NCBI GenBank assembly: GCA_017871115.1
Contig: JAFCIZ010000005.1
Location: 1,472,501 to 1,536,500 of the forward strand
DNA length: 64,000 bases
Reading direction: 5' to 3'
DNA from: Cunninghamella blakesleeana
Lineage: Eukaryota; Mucoromycota; Mucoromycetes; Mucorales; Cunninghamellaceae
A program made the position numbers and the translations under genes. Positions 1 through 13,281 of the stretch are shown in pieces (positions within the stretch are counted from its first letter, which is position 1; each line of letters starts with the position of its first letter). Under the pieces are notes generated by a model that was not told the DNA's origin, ran no database searches, and worked only from the letters and a program-made list of their open reading frames with translations.

Positions 1-76
1 TTGGATAAAAATTTTCAAAAATAATAAATATACACTTTTTTTTTTTGCTAAAAAAATAGTATAAAATAACTTTATA

Positions 77-1773
77 ATGATTTCTGGTACTGGCGTAGAT
101 TTTAATGTTGTTTCAGCATATCATGATTATTTAGAGGATAGAGTATGATCAAATAATATATGTTACTATATAAATAAATAGATAAATAAATTTGAATAAT
201 TATAATAATAATATCTCGAAATTATTTATTTCAAAAAAAAACTATAGGATGTATCAACTCCTGTTGCTATATTTAAAGCACTAACAGAGTTTGTTAGACA
301 TAGTACTGGTAATAAAAAGCATTCTTTTTTTTCTAAACATATATATTTATAAAATTAGTGGATATAGCACACATACTTATTTTATCTATATAAATATATA
401 TTATAATACGTAATATTTCATTTTATTACTCTAATTATATGTATATAACTTAAAATTGCACTATGTAATTTAAATATCAACTAGCCCCCACCATGTCAGA
501 ATTTATGCAAACTTTAGAAAAAGCAGCAAAAGAACTTCGTGACGATTCTGAAAATCCAGATGGAAGAGGAAATAAGTTATATCAACATAAGGCCACTATT
601 GCTACACTTGCAGGTCTTGACTTATTTTTACGTTTTGTAAAAAGAAACTCTCATGATTTTTCGGTAATAAATAAAAATAAACAAGTGAAATAGATAAAAT
701 TTACAATGTACTATTATTATTACTATTATTCATAACCATCTATCGTTCATATAACTTTATAAATATATATGTATATTAGTTATCAGCAGAAGCACGTACA
801 TTTGAGGAATTTAAAATCAATCTTTTATCACGAGCAGCATTAATTATAGATAAAGCATCATTAGCTAGAATCAAAGCAGCAGAAATTGGAGCACAATTCA
901 TTCATGATAACGCAGTCATTTTAGTCCAAGCCTATTCTCGTGTCATTATGGCAGTTTTAAATCATGCAGCTAACGTACAAAATAAAAGATTTAAAGTATA
1001 CGTTACAGAAGGAAGACCTAATAGTGAAGGGTAAATGTTTATACAAGTAGAAAAATAAAATAAATAAAAGATGGAAATAAAAGATGGAAGTATATACTCG
1101 TGATTATGATTATTTTATTTACCTATTAATCTATTTATTTATTTATTTATTTATTTATTTTAAAAAAAAAAAAAAAAAAAATAGGCTTCAAGCTGCCGAA
1201 GAATTAAAGGCTGCTGGTATTCCATGTAGACCGGTTTTAGATGCAGCTGTTGGATACATTATGGATAAAGTAGATATGGTATTTGTTGGTGCTGAAGGTG
1301 TTGTAGAAAATGGTGGTGTGATCAATCAAATTGGTACTTATCAAATTGCATTGGTGGCAAAAGCACTTGGAAAACCTGTTTATGCTGTTGCTGAAAGGTA
1401 TAAAAAAATAAAAAGGAAATCCTAATGGAAAGAAAATAAAGAAAAATCTAGAATCTTACATAAAAACATAATAAAAAACAGGTTCAGCTAACTAAATACA
1501 TCCTTTTCATTTTTATTTTATTTTGTATATAGTTATAAATTTGTACGTGTATATCCGTTAAATCAATATGATTTACCATCCAGTACCCCAGAAATAGTTA
1601 GTTTTACAACAAGAAGAAAATCTTTTAGTTCTACTCAAACAGAATCAAGTTTAGCTTCTTCTAATCCTACCGTTGATTATACACCTCCTCAATATTTAAC
1701 TTTATTATTAACTGATTTAGGTGTTTTAACACCTTCTGGAGTATCTGATGAATTGATTAAATTGTATTTATAG
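77..1773 (+). CDS. GCN3: Translation initiation factor eIF2B subunit alpha (GCN3-type)
   Basis: Six exons: 77-142, 248-308, 485-663, 780-1030, 1185-1397, 1533-1773, giving 336 residues. The product matches the eIF2B alpha/beta/delta family: an N-terminal helical part ([15 protein letters not shown]), then a Rossmann-like C-terminal half with [21 protein letters not shown] and [20 protein letters not shown], and PVYAVAES near the end. In the family this is the regulatory subunit of the cytosolic GDP/GTP exchange factor for eIF2, needed to sense eIF2-alpha phosphorylation. A Ser/Thr-rich insert ([13 protein letters not shown]) makes it about 30 residues longer than the roughly 305 usual for the family. 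The fourth intron carries TTTA repeats and a run of about 21 A just before its acceptor. ATG 77 is the first in-frame start and begins a consensus-like N terminus. No upstream neighbour is visible. Confidence 0.93.
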
Positions 1774-2036
1774 TTTATTTTATTTTTATTATTATTTTTT
1801 ATATTTCATATACATTACTCATCATTCATTCATAGTCTACACTTATTGCCATTAGAAAGAAAAAAAAGCAATTTAATATGTCTTTTTTTGGGGATAGAAT
1901 ATTTTATATACTCGTCTCCCTTCTAATTTTTATTTATTTTAAATAGTATTTGTATATGTTATTATTATTAGGAGATAATAGAATGATATATTATTTTTAT
2001 TTTTCTATTTTATATGGTCTTCTTTATTTACTATTT

Positions 2037-2073
<37 letters not shown>

Positions 2074-3020
2074 TCTAATATATCTTATCTTAAAATAATA
2101 TAATAAAATATAATAAAAAAAAAGGCAGCTAATAAAAAATATAAAATCTTATGATATACATATATATATTTAGATATTCAAAAAATATCATGGAATACCA
2201 ATCAATACAAATTATATAATTTTTTTAAATTCAGTGCATATGATTTTTTTTTTTTTTTATTTGAGAAATATAATGTGATTATTTAAATAATATTGGGTTG
2301 ATCATTCTCTTACAACTATTAATGTTACCTAATATAAAGTAATCGTCTTTATTACTTTTTTTTATTTCTTTAAAAGAAAGATGATCTTATTCCCTTTCTT
2401 TGACTATTAAAACACCATCGAACGATTATCAACATCATCACGATCATAATAATAATTGGTGTGTAAACCTTAACAAGTTTCCATATTTAAAAAATGATTT
2501 TCAATTTTTTTGGAAATTAAAAAAAAATTCAACCTCCGTTTTTTTTTCCCTCTCTCTCTCTCTTTTTCCATTTGTTATTATTTTATTTTTTTTTTTTTTT
2601 TTCTCTCTCTCTTTCTCTTTCTCTTATTATTTATTTATTATTATTCTCTCATGAATTTATAATTCTTCTTATTATTATTTTTACCTTTACTTTTTAATTA
2701 TATACCCCCTTTTCTGTTAAATAATTAAATACTATTTTTTATATTAAATTTAAATACCCTTTATTTGCTAATATCACTCAAAAAAGAAAAATTATACTAT
2801 AGGTAAGTTACTATCATTGCTTTGTTTACCTAAACATATATATATATATATATATATATTAATAATAATACATTATTATTAATCTATTTTAAATGATTAT
2901 TAAATATATATGTGTTTATATATTCTTTTTTCTTTATTATTATTATTGCTATTATTTATTATTATAAATAGTCCTCTTTTTTATTTTTAGAAAAATAGTA
3001 ATAAAATATATAAACAAGTT
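1774..3020. other. Intergenic region with a likely 5' UTR intron of the next gene
   Basis: There is no supported coding sequence. The region holds a TA dinucleotide run (about 2041-2071), T-rich and CT-rich tracts at 2530-2620 that look like a fungal core promoter, and a GTAAGT...TTTTTAG pair at 2803-2990 that could be an intron in the 5' untranslated leader of the 3021 gene. The 84-residue reading frame at 2400-2654 is low-complexity and not believed. Confidence 0.5.
2803..2990 (+). other. Putative 5' UTR intron of the KAR9/GAR gene
   Basis: A consensus donor (AG/GTAAGTTACT) is followed by an AT-rich 188-nt segment ending in TTATTTTTAG, 30 nt before the start codon. Nothing in the interval codes. 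The call rests only on splice signals and position. Confidence 0.4.
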
Positions 3021-5844
3021 ATGGCGTTCTCACAAGAAGATAGTTTGGATAAACTTGATTCACAATACCTACCAGATAAAGAGATAAGCACTTTATTAAG
3101 TCAACATAATAGTTTAACAGTGGAGGAAAAAGCAGATCTTTTAACTACCATCACTTCAACGATATCAAAATGGATTGAAACTATTCATCTTCAACTTTTT
3201 AAGTTGGAACAAAATGTCAAACAAAACAACGCAACAAGCGGTGATACACATAGGGTGGATAATGCAGTGACAAAAATGAACCCTATTATTGACTCATTAA
3301 CAGATATTGTAGAACTTTTAGATGATATGGATGATGAAACAATTGCATTATCAACTAAAGCTGGCATTACTAAAATACAATCAGAATGGTCAGGGTTACA
3401 GCATTTTCTTTCTTCCGTCAAACAGTCCTTTTTAGCTATAGATGAAGAAAAAAAATTGAGACAATTAATGGACCATGTTTTAATTCAGATCGATGATTTA
3501 TCTCTACTTATTTTTCAATACCAAGAACAACGAAGTAATGGAAAAATATTAACAGCTTCTTCAACTACAGCAAGCAATACAAATTCATTATTAGATTTTA
3601 AGGATGATATAACAACGACATCAAATTCTTCTGCCCCTGATGATATTTTAATTGATATAGATAACCGTGTTGGCCCTCTTTTTAATGATGTCGAAAAGAT
3701 ATATAACCGTATGGTGTCGGATACTCCTCCTACTGACCCTACTGGCGTATTGGCAAAGCGACATCGCATGGTTCAAGAACGTTGGGAAGGCTTACGTGTA
3801 GAAATTGATGAATTAAAAGTAGATTTAAAAGAAGATAGATGGTTAGCGGTATTTAAGCAAGTGGCCGATCAAGTAGAAGCCATGATGGACGGCCTCGATA
3901 AAACTGTAGAACAATGTCAACAAATGGTACAACAAGTATGTGAATGGCAAGGTACTACTACCTCTTCCTCATCAAACCAATTATCTTCTTCTTCTTCTTC
4001 AACAACGGTTACTCAACAACAACAATACCCAGTGCCACCAAAAGGGATACTGAGATCGTCAAAATCACACCATTCATCGACATCCGCTTCATCCACATCT
4101 TCGTCTGGATCTAATAGTACACCTCCTATAGATCATGCTAAATTACGTTCTATTGAAAAAAATTTTGAAGCCAAATATAAATATTGCACACCTCTTATTA
4201 CAAAAATGTTAAATATGCTGGGTAGTGGTATTGCAGCCCGTGTCTCTGAAAACAATGCAACAGTGGCTCGACATGAACATATGGTACAACGTTGGCAAAA
4301 ATTAAAATCAGTCATGGATGATCTTAGAATACGTAGTTTACCTGATATTGAACGTCTTTTATTATTTGAAAGACCTATTAGTCCCGCTTGGTCCAAAGTT
4401 AGTGGCAGCGATCGTAGTAGTATTTATAAAAGCCCAGAACCTATGTCTTATGATATGATGTTTGATTATCGATCTCCAAGTAGTAGCATTAACTCTTTAA
4501 ATGGAAGAGCAAGGAGCCCACTTTCTCATCAACAATATGGTAACGGTAATAATAGCAATAGTAATAATGGGTATATGTCACCGACAACTCAATTATATGG
4601 TGCATACGAAGAATTGCGACGTGTAAGAAGTGTTACACCAAGTAGTGGTACAAGTAATAGAGGCAATGGCGGGAATGATCCTATTGCATTATGGCGTTCC
4701 ACACATGGTAGTAGTCCTATTCATGGTAACAGATCTATGGCTAGAACAACAAGTCCTTTATCCTCTTTCCATCATTCTAATTACTATCATCATCAAGATA
4801 TATTAAAACCAAGTACTTCCGACACTTCATCTGTTGGTTCCAACCCTTCTCGTCAGTCATCTACGATGAAACATCAATCTCACGCATGGCATGATGATCC
4901 ACCTATAAAACAAGTAAGTTTAAAAACAAAAAAAAAGATCAGATGACTTTATAAAAATAACTTTATTTTTTTTCTGGATATTAATTATCTTTTATTTATT
5001 ATTGTTACTATAGTCTAATACACCAGTACCAAATAGACCTAAAAGTAGGCAGCAAGATGAATTACCGCTTGGTGGCCGAAGATCTGTTACACCTGTACGT
5101 CGTGCTGGCACACCCTCCATGATTCCAAGACCAAAAACACCTTCCTATAATAATAATGAATCCATGATACAAAGTCAAATACCAAGACGACCTCGCTCTT
5201 CATTATTAAGATCACCTCCATCCACAGCTTCCATGAGACCTAGTGATTCTATTTTATCTTTAGTCTCACCTCCAAGTCCTCCTCATGTATCAAAAAAAAC
5301 ATTAAATAGAAAACATTCCACACCACTATTGAATCAACATGCAAGAGGGATTCATGATGATCAGCGATATTTTACACAAACCCCACCCCCATCCTCATCA
5401 AGAAGATATTATGATTTAACAGAAGAAGATGAAGAAGGCTATGATGATGATGATGATTATAATGATTATATGATGTATGGAAAGAGTAATAATCTCAAAC
5501 AACAAAAACAAAGGCCAACCTATATACCTGATCCAAAAGATCCCTTAGATATTGAAGTAGCAAAAATCATTAATGCCAATCCCATAACTATTACATGTCA
5601 GCGAGGATCGCAAAGCGGAAGGTATTTTTTTGGAAATGATCCAAGTACTGCACCTGGAGGAGGAAGAAAATCTTATACATGTAAATTAATGACTTATACA
5701 GATCGTGATAGAAGATCACCAAATAGTAACAGATTGGGAAGCATTGGAAAATCAAGGAATAAAGTACTAGTACGTGTTGGTGGCGGTTGGGAAGATTTAG
5801 AAGTCTTTTTTTTGGAACACCATAATCTCATGTTATCTCATTGA
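3021..5844 (+). CDS. KAR9-like microtubule plus-end protein with C-terminal GAR (GAS2) domain
   Basis: Two exons (3021-4913 and 5014-5844, phase-0 intron) give 907 residues. Residues about 20-320 are helical and resemble the fungal KAR9 family (LLDDMDDETIALS, KEDRWLAVFKQVADQVEAMM). The middle is Ser/Pro/Arg-rich. Two SxIP motifs, SMIP (666-669) and SQIP (685-688), sit in basic, proline-rich surroundings, as in ligands of EB1. The C terminus (about 820-903) has the GAR/GAS2 signature with RVGGGWEDLEVFF at 885-897, a microtubule-binding fold. In yeast Kar9 links EB1 (Bim1) to myosin V for spindle positioning; a similar role here, with an added direct microtubule contact, is inferred. The start is the first in-frame ATG after a likely leader intron. 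It could alternatively be named simply a GAS2-domain protein; the GAR call is surer than the KAR9 call. Confidence 0.8.
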
Positions 5845-7456
5845 AAAGAAACGAAAAAATATTATCATCATTGCCTTCATAAAATGGATAATGTATTTAA
5901 AAGCAACGTATATATATATATATTAAAAAAAGAAAGCATTATACACACATATACACCAAGTACAAACAACACAATTATTTATATATTTAAATATATATAT
6001 ATTATTTATTCTCTTTATCATCTATTTTAATTTATTTATATACATAAAACAATTCTTATTTATTATTATAATTATCTTACATTTATTATTATTATTATTA
6101 TTTTTAAAAAAGAAAAATAAATAAAAAAAACTTAGTTAAAACAAATATTTGGTCATTACTTATTTCGTCATATGTAACGCTGATATCTCCACAAATTAAA
6201 AAAACGAACAAACAATGATAATAAAAAAAGATAAAATATACACCCAACAATTTAATAAAATAAAGATGAGAAAAAAAATATCGAGTTACATCAATTAAAT
6301 ATGTAGCCTTTTTTTTTGTACTAAAATAATATTAATATTAATAATAAATAAACTTTCAAACTATTTATCATCATCACTCATAAAAACAATAATAAAAATG
6401 AAAAAATGCTTGATAATAATTTTTATTAAAAGTAGGTCCCCAAACACAACAACCAATGGCAAGTTTCAACCAAAGAATTAGCATTGCATCGGATTTTAAA
6501 AATCCGACGGCAAATTGTTTATGAGGAGATTTTTTCTCATATTCAAAATAATAATTTTTTTCCTTCCCTCTTTTTTTCTCTCTTTTTTACATCTTTTTTA
6601 AAAAAAAATACATTTTAATATTATAAATATATATTTAACTATATATATATATAAAACATATAATAATTGTATAGCAAGGTAATAGTTTATTTTTATTTTA
6701 TTTTTTATAATTAGGCAACTGGGTTATTATTTTTTTGACGCGCTTAAAAAAGGAATGGGAATACAAAAAAAGCTAGAGTGAGAAATAGAAAAAAAAGAGT
6801 AAAAGTATAAGTAAAAGAGAGAGAAGGATACCAAGGTTAGTGTTGGAAAAAAAAAAAAAAAAAAAAAAAAAGAATGGAGAAAGACGGGTTGAAGATTAGA
6901 AAGGACGATTTGAAAAGATGGGGTGAGTAAAATGAAAAAAAAAAAAAAAGAGGTTATTAAAAATGATATTGTGAAAAAAAAAAAAAAAAAAGATATTACG
7001 GTAATATACCAAAAGAAGGTTGAATGATAAAAAAGAGTTTAGCGGACCCTGATACATATGATGACATATGAATTCAGCATGGACATAGTGGTTTCCGGTC
7101 TTATCCTTTAAAAAAAATTAAAAAATTATGATTTCAATGTTTTTTATATTATTATTATTATATTAAACATGAAAATATAGTTTATTATTTTATTTTATTT
7201 TTTAATCCACCCAACAAAAAAATGTTTATACGCTCTAAAAAAAAAATAACCCACGCCTCTTTTTTATATAATAATAATATTTAAATTTGGAAAAAATACT
7301 GACATTTATTTATTTTTTCTTTCTTTCTTTCTTTTTTCATTTTTATATATTATAGATTTTTTTATTTTATTTTTTTGTAGCTCGGTGATAGCAACAAATA
7401 TTTATACATAGTACACGCATAATATCATATATATATTTATACATATAAAAGAAATA
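5845..7456. other. Intergenic region, promoter of pyruvate carboxylase
   Basis: There is no supported gene. A CCAAT box lies near 6451 and an 8-bp-stem palindrome at 6489-6507. A strongly purine-biased tract with long A runs covers roughly 6765-7030. CT/T-rich sequence at 7310-7380 precedes the coding start and probably marks the transcription start region. Confidence 0.5.
6489..6507. repeat. Short inverted repeat (8-bp arms, 3-nt loop)
   Basis: TCGGATTT at 6489-6496 is the exact reverse complement of AAATCCGA at 6500-6507. It lies 950 bp upstream of pyruvate carboxylase. It could be a dimeric factor site or a hairpin; no function is claimed. Confidence 0.6.
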
Positions 7457-10400
7457 ATGTCTCATCAACGTGAACACTCGGTGGAAACCATTAGACGCAA
7501 TAGTGAAGTCATGGGTAATCTTCGTAAGCTTATGGTCGTGAATAGAGGTGTAAGTATACTATATAGCACAAAAAAACTAACGAGTTATCGTGAAAAAAAT
7601 TTCCTGGGAAAAAAAAAAAAAAGAAAGGGGTCTATTGTTTTATATATATGTGCTTATATATTCATTACTATTATTATTGTTATAGGAAATTGCTATTCGT
7701 GTATTCCGTACTGCTCATGAACTTTCAATGAGAACTGTAGCCATTTTCTCTCACGAAGATAGATTATCGATGCATCGTTATAAGGTAAAAAGGCGGACAT
7801 TCAATGAATGAATCATTTTTTTTTTTTCCACTTTCCTTTTGAGGGATCAAAATATCAAGAAAAAAAAAATTTTTCTTATTATTTTTAATTAACATTATTA
7901 TTTATATATTTATTTATTTTTAGGCTGATGAATCATACCAAATTGGTGAATTAGGTCAATATACTCCTGTAGGTGCTTATTTATGTCAAGAAGAAATTGT
8001 TAAAATTGCTAAAGAACACGGTGTATCTATGATTCATCCTGGTTATGGTTTCTTATCTGAAAATGCTGAATTTGCTCGTAAAGTAGAAGCTGCCGGTATT
8101 ACTTTTATTGGCCCTTCTCCTGATGTCATTGACAGTCTTGGTGATAAAACAAAAGCTAGAACAATTGGTAAAAAAATATAAATATAAAAAAGATAATAAT
8201 AAATATGGGGAAGAAGAAAGTAAAAGTGAAGAAATGTGATCATTACCGTCACCACCAAAATATGGACAGGCTTTATTTTTGTTTTCTAAATAATAATAAA
8301 CAAGGGATACCAATTATAAATAAAACATAATATTAACCATTATATTTTAAAATTATTTATTATTCATAGCTATGGAATGTAAGGTTCCTGTTGTACCTGG
8401 TACTCCTGGTCCCGTTAGTGAATATAAAGAAGCTAAAGCATTTATTGATGAACATGGGTTCCCTATTATCATTAAAGCTGCTATGGGAGGTGGTGGACGT
8501 GGTATGCGTGTGGTTCGTGATGAAGCTTCCTTAGAAGACTCTTTCAATCGTGCAAAATCAGAAGCCTTATCTGCCTTTGGTGATGGTACCGTTTTTATTG
8601 AACGTTTCTTGGATAAACCTCGTCATATTGAAGTCCAGATTCTTGCTGATCGTGCTGGTAACGTGGTTCATTTATTCGAACGTGATTGTTCAGTTCAACG
8701 TCGTCATCAAAAAGTAGTAGAAATTGCCCCAGCTAAAAACTTAGATAATACTGTTCGTGAAGCCATTCTTAACGATGCTGTTAGAATTGCTAAATCTGTT
8801 AAATATAAGAATGCTGGTACCGCTGAATTCTTAGTAGATAATCAAAACCGCCACTATTTCATTGAAATCAATCCTCGTATTCAAGTAGAACATACTATTA
8901 CTGAAGAAATTACAGGTATTGATATTGTTGCTGCTCAAATTCAAATTGCTGCTGGTGCCTTACTTCCTCAATTAGGTTTAACACAACAACGTATTCGTCA
9001 ACGTGGTTTTGCTATTCAATGCCGTGTTACTACAGAAGATCCTGAATTAAATTTCCAACCCGATACTGGTAAAATTGAAGTATATCGATCCTCCGGTGGT
9101 AATGGTGTTCGTTTAGATGGTGGTGCAGGTTATGCTGGTGCTATCATTACCCCACATTATGATTCATTACTTGTTAAATGTACTTGTTCTGGTTCCACTT
9201 ATGAAGTTGCTCGTCGTAAAATCGTTCGTGCTTTAGTTGAATTCCGTATTCGTGGTGTAAAAACAAATATTCCCTTCTTACAACGTTTATTAACTCATGA
9301 TACATTTATAAACGGTAATTGTTGGACAACTTTTATTGATGATACACCTGATCTTTTCCGTCTTGTCCAATATCAAAATCGTGCCCAACGTCTTTTAGGT
9401 TATCTTGGTGATATTGTTGTTAATGGATCTCAAATTAAAGGACAAATTGGCGAACCTTCCTTTAAACAAGAAATTGAAGTTCCTGTTCTTCGCAATAATA
9501 GTGGCAAGAATGTTGATGTCTCTGCTCCTCCTACTGACGGTTGGCGTAAAATCATTGTTGAACAAGGCCCTGAAGCTTTTGCTAAAGCCGTTCGTGCTTA
9601 TCCTGGTGTCTTGATCATGGATACTACTTGGCGTGATGCCCATCAAAGTTTATTAGCTACTCGTGTTCGTACTGTTGGTAAGTTGTTAAAAATAAAAATA
9701 AAAATGGGTTAAATTAAATTATGGATTACATATATATATATACGAATTTAAAAAAAAAATTAAAGTTGAAAAAAATATATATCCAAAATTGATGTTAACT
9801 TTTTTAAAATATAATTTTTCAACTGAAAAAATATAGATTTACTCCGTATTGCTGCTGCTACATCTCATGCTCTTAGTAATGCTTTCTCTCTTGAATGCTG
9901 GGGTGGTGCCACTTTTGATGTTGCTATGCGTTTCTTATATGAAGATCCATGGGATCGTTTAATCGAATTACGTAAAGCTGTTCCCAATATTCCTTTCCAA
10001 ATGCTTCTTCGTGGTGCTAATGCTGTAGGTTATACATCTTATCCTGACAATGTTGTTTATGAATTCTGTGACAAAGCCGTTAAAGCTGGTATGGATATTT
10101 TCCGTATTTTTGATTCTCTTAATTATGTCGAAAATATGAAACTTGGTATTGATGCTGTTAAGAAAGCCGGTGGTGTTGTTGAAGCTACTATCTGTTATAC
10201 CGGTGACGTTTCTAATCCTGAAAAGAAGAAATACGATCTTAACTATTACCTTGATTTAACTCAACAATTAGTCAACGAAGGTATTCATATCCTTGGTGTT
10301 AAAGATATGGCTGGTTTATTGAAACCTGAAGCTGCTAAATTATTAATAGGTGCCATCCGTGCTAAATTCCCTGATTTACCTATTCATGTTCATACTCACG

Positions 10401-11626
10401 ATACTGCTGGTACTGGTGTTGCATCAATGATGGCTGCTGCTGCTGCTGGAGCTGACGCTATTGATGTTGCTATTGATTCTATGTCTGGTATGACTTCTCA
10501 ACCTGCTATGGGTGCTCTTGTTGCTGGTTTAGAACAAACTAATTTAGGCACTGGTATTCGTATGGAAGATATTCAAGCTTTGAATTCTTATTGGGAACAA
10601 TGTCGTTTATTATACTCATGCTTTGAAGCAAATGTCAAATCTGCTGATTCTGGTGTTTATGACCACGAAATGCCTGGTGGTCAATATACTAATCTTATGT
10701 TCCAAGCTCAACAACTTGGTTTGGGCACACAATGGAAACAAATTAAAAAAGCTTATGAAGAAGCCAATGAATTATGTGGTAATCTTGTTAAAGTCACTCC
10801 TTCCTCTAAAGTAGTTGGTGATTTGGCTCAATTTATGGTTTCCAACTCATTGAGTGGTGCCGATGTGATTGAACGTGCTAAAACTTTATCATTCCCTACC
10901 TCTGTTGTAGAATTCTTCCAAGGTTATTTAGGTCAACCTTATGGTGGTTTCCCTGAACCTTTAAGATCTGATATCATCCGTGGTTTACCTCGTATTGATG
11001 GAAGACCTGGTGCTACTTTACCTCCTCTTGATTTAGTTAAACTTAAAGATGAATTAACAGAAAAATACGGTAAGAGTATTCGCGACTATGATGTGATCTC
11101 TGCCGCTCTTTATCCTAAGGTATTTGCTGAATACCGTGATATTGTCAACCAATACGGTGATCTCTCTAAGGTACCTACTCGTTACTTCCTTAGCAAACCT
11201 GAAATTGGTGAAGAATTCCAAGTTGAAATTGAGGAAGGTAAGACTTTGATCATCAAGTTATTAGCCGTTGGCCCTCTTAACAATACTGGTAAACGTGATG
11301 TTTACTTTGAACTTAATGGTGAAGCTCGTGTAGTGGGAATTGTTGATAAGAATGCTGCTGTTGAACATGTTACTCGTGAAAAAGCAAAATCTAGTAATCC
11401 CGGTGATGTAGCTGCCCCTATGTCTGGTGTTGTTGTAGAAGTTCGTGCTAAAGCTGGCTCTCATCTTAAGGCTGGTGATCCAGTCTGTGTATTAAGTGCT
11501 ATGAAAATGGAAACTATTGTATCTGCTCCTGTTTCTGGTGTTGTAGAATACGTACCCATTGCTGAAGGTGACTCTTTATCTTCTGGTGATTTAGTTGCTA
11601 GAATTGTTAAAGAAAATGATGCTTAA
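7457..11626 (+). CDS. PYC1: Pyruvate carboxylase
   Basis: Five exons (7457-7549, 7686-7784, 7924-8167, 8370-9677, 9837-11626) give 1177 residues, the usual size of fungal enzymes. It carboxylates pyruvate to oxaloacetate with ATP, bicarbonate and biotin, feeding the TCA cycle and gluconeogenesis. Domains in order: biotin carboxylase (KLMVVNRGEIAIR at the start, ATP-grasp glycine loop GGGGRGMR near 185-192, FIEINPRIQVEHT), carboxyltransferase (TTWRDAHQSLLATR near 565, then LRGANAVGYTSYPDNVV), and the C-terminal biotinyl domain with AMKM, whose lysine (K1138) is the biotin attachment site. No mitochondrial presequence is visible, so the cytosol is likely, as in yeast. Codon use is biased toward T/C third positions, in line with high expression. 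The family assignment is essentially certain. Confidence 0.97.
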
Positions 11627-13281
11627 AAAAAAGAATGAAAGAAAAAAAAGAATAGTAACGATAACGTAAATACACTTTTTTCTTTTTCTTTTTTTTCTTT
11701 TTGTATTATTTTTTTTTCTCTCCTTCATACCATTTTAGTTTTTATGCATTTATTTATTTTATTTTTACATTGTTTTATTTTTATTTATTTTTCTTTTTAA
11801 TAAAATTTTGATATTTCTGCGATGAATATTTTATATTTGAAATAACTAAATGCCTTTTGATAATAAAACAAAATAAAACAAGGTTTTGGCTAGCGGATCA
11901 AAAAAAAAAAAAGAAATGTTTACGTAAATCCTTTACTACCCTTCTAGGATCAAATGACGATCATTAGCAGATACTAATTTATCTTTTAACAAGCTATTTA
12001 AAATATAATTCTTCGTTTTCTGCTATTAGAAAGCGTATCGATTTATTATTTTAAAGTACATAGATTAAAATTTGAACAAAGAACAGCCCTTTCCAAGACT
12101 ATTGGCCACATAATGAATTATTAAAATTATAAAACTAAAATTCTTAACAGCTTACTTACTTGATATTCTCTTCCAATATTATCAACACTAGTTATATCAA
12201 TACGGATAAACTACTATTCAATGACCTACTACTTTGAGTTTAACAAATTTATTATATACTTTTAAATATATCATTCGCCTTGTACCAGTTAATCTTCTAC
12301 ATAACAAGAATAACACAATTTAAATAAATTAATTTCACCTAAAACTTCATCCAATCAACAGCGAATTGTTATTAAAGAAAATAACGGAACAGCTGCTCAA
12401 TTACGATCTACTTTATAATTAAAATATAAGTACATAAACATATTAATAATTAAAAAGGAATTATAATGATACATATATTTTTAGTATTATTATTGAATTA
12501 ATTAAATAAGCTCATATATTACTATTATTATTATTGTTATTGACAATGATTTTTTTTTTCATGATGGTGGCAATTTTTCATTTTATTTTATTTCATTTGG
12601 TAATTACTTGGAATTTGCATTAATAAAAAAACAACGACAGTTACCGAAAGGTAGTATAGTTTTACTACACTTATTTTATTTACACGTACATTTCATTGAT
12701 AATATATATAACGCTCAACTTAATAATAGAAAAAGATTATATACACCGATAAAGAAATTGTTGACTTTATTAAACAAACGATTAGTATTTCATGACAAGG
12801 TCAGGTGAATTATATTATTTAGATGGGCAAGTCTAAGGGAGTGATGCGATGACCAGACTTTTTGGTGGTCTGAATTGGCCCCTTTTGACCTTAAATGGAA
12901 ATCTTGGGTCCCTGAAATTATCTTTATTTTTTAAATGTTTTTTAATAGTATAATTAAAAAAATAATTAATACCTTAAAAAAAGAAAACAGAAATAGCAAT
13001 GCATGCTTACTAATACCCCTTATTTTCTATCAAGAAAATATAAAATATTATTTTATTAGCTAAACTAATAACATGAGTAAATAAAAAAACAGGATAAAAA
13101 ATTGGCGTTATTAATTTTTTTTACTAAAAAATAAAAAATAAACAAAAGGTTTGAAATATGCGTTTAAAGATATACTTGATATATGAGCTATATATAAATA
13201 AATAAAAAACAATGTATGTTAAATTAAATTGAGTGTATAGATGGAAAAATAAAATGAAAATAAAAAAAATAGCAATAATAA
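11627..13281. other. Convergent intergenic region with a GC-richer hairpin island
   Basis: This lies between pyruvate carboxylase (plus) and the MATE gene (minus), so it holds the 3' ends of both. I see no supported coding sequence; the 66-residue frame at 12608 has no family resemblance. The notable part is the compact hairpin island at 12824-12892. Confidence 0.5.
12829..12892. repeat. Nested imperfect inverted repeat in a GC-richer island
   Basis: Outer arms are AAGTCTAAGGG (12829-12839) and CCCCTTTTGACCTT (12879-12892), about ten pairs with two bulges and one mismatch. Inner arms are CAGAC (12854-12858) and GTCTG (12868-12872). Base composition is near 50% GC against very AT-rich flanks. 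It could be a structured non-coding RNA or the terminal part of a small foldback element; the sequence alone does not decide. Confidence 0.4.

Noticed and set aside
2400..2654. 84-residue plus-strand reading frame
   Set aside because: Low-complexity Ser/Phe/Leu translation of CT- and T-rich promoter sequence; no conserved motif.
12608..12808. 66-residue plus-strand frame
   Set aside because: No homologous motif, no splice partners and AT-driven composition.
12841..12892. C/D box snoRNA
   Set aside because: GCGATGA and TCTGA occur, but no terminal stem brings them together in the required way; kept only as a hairpin of unknown role.
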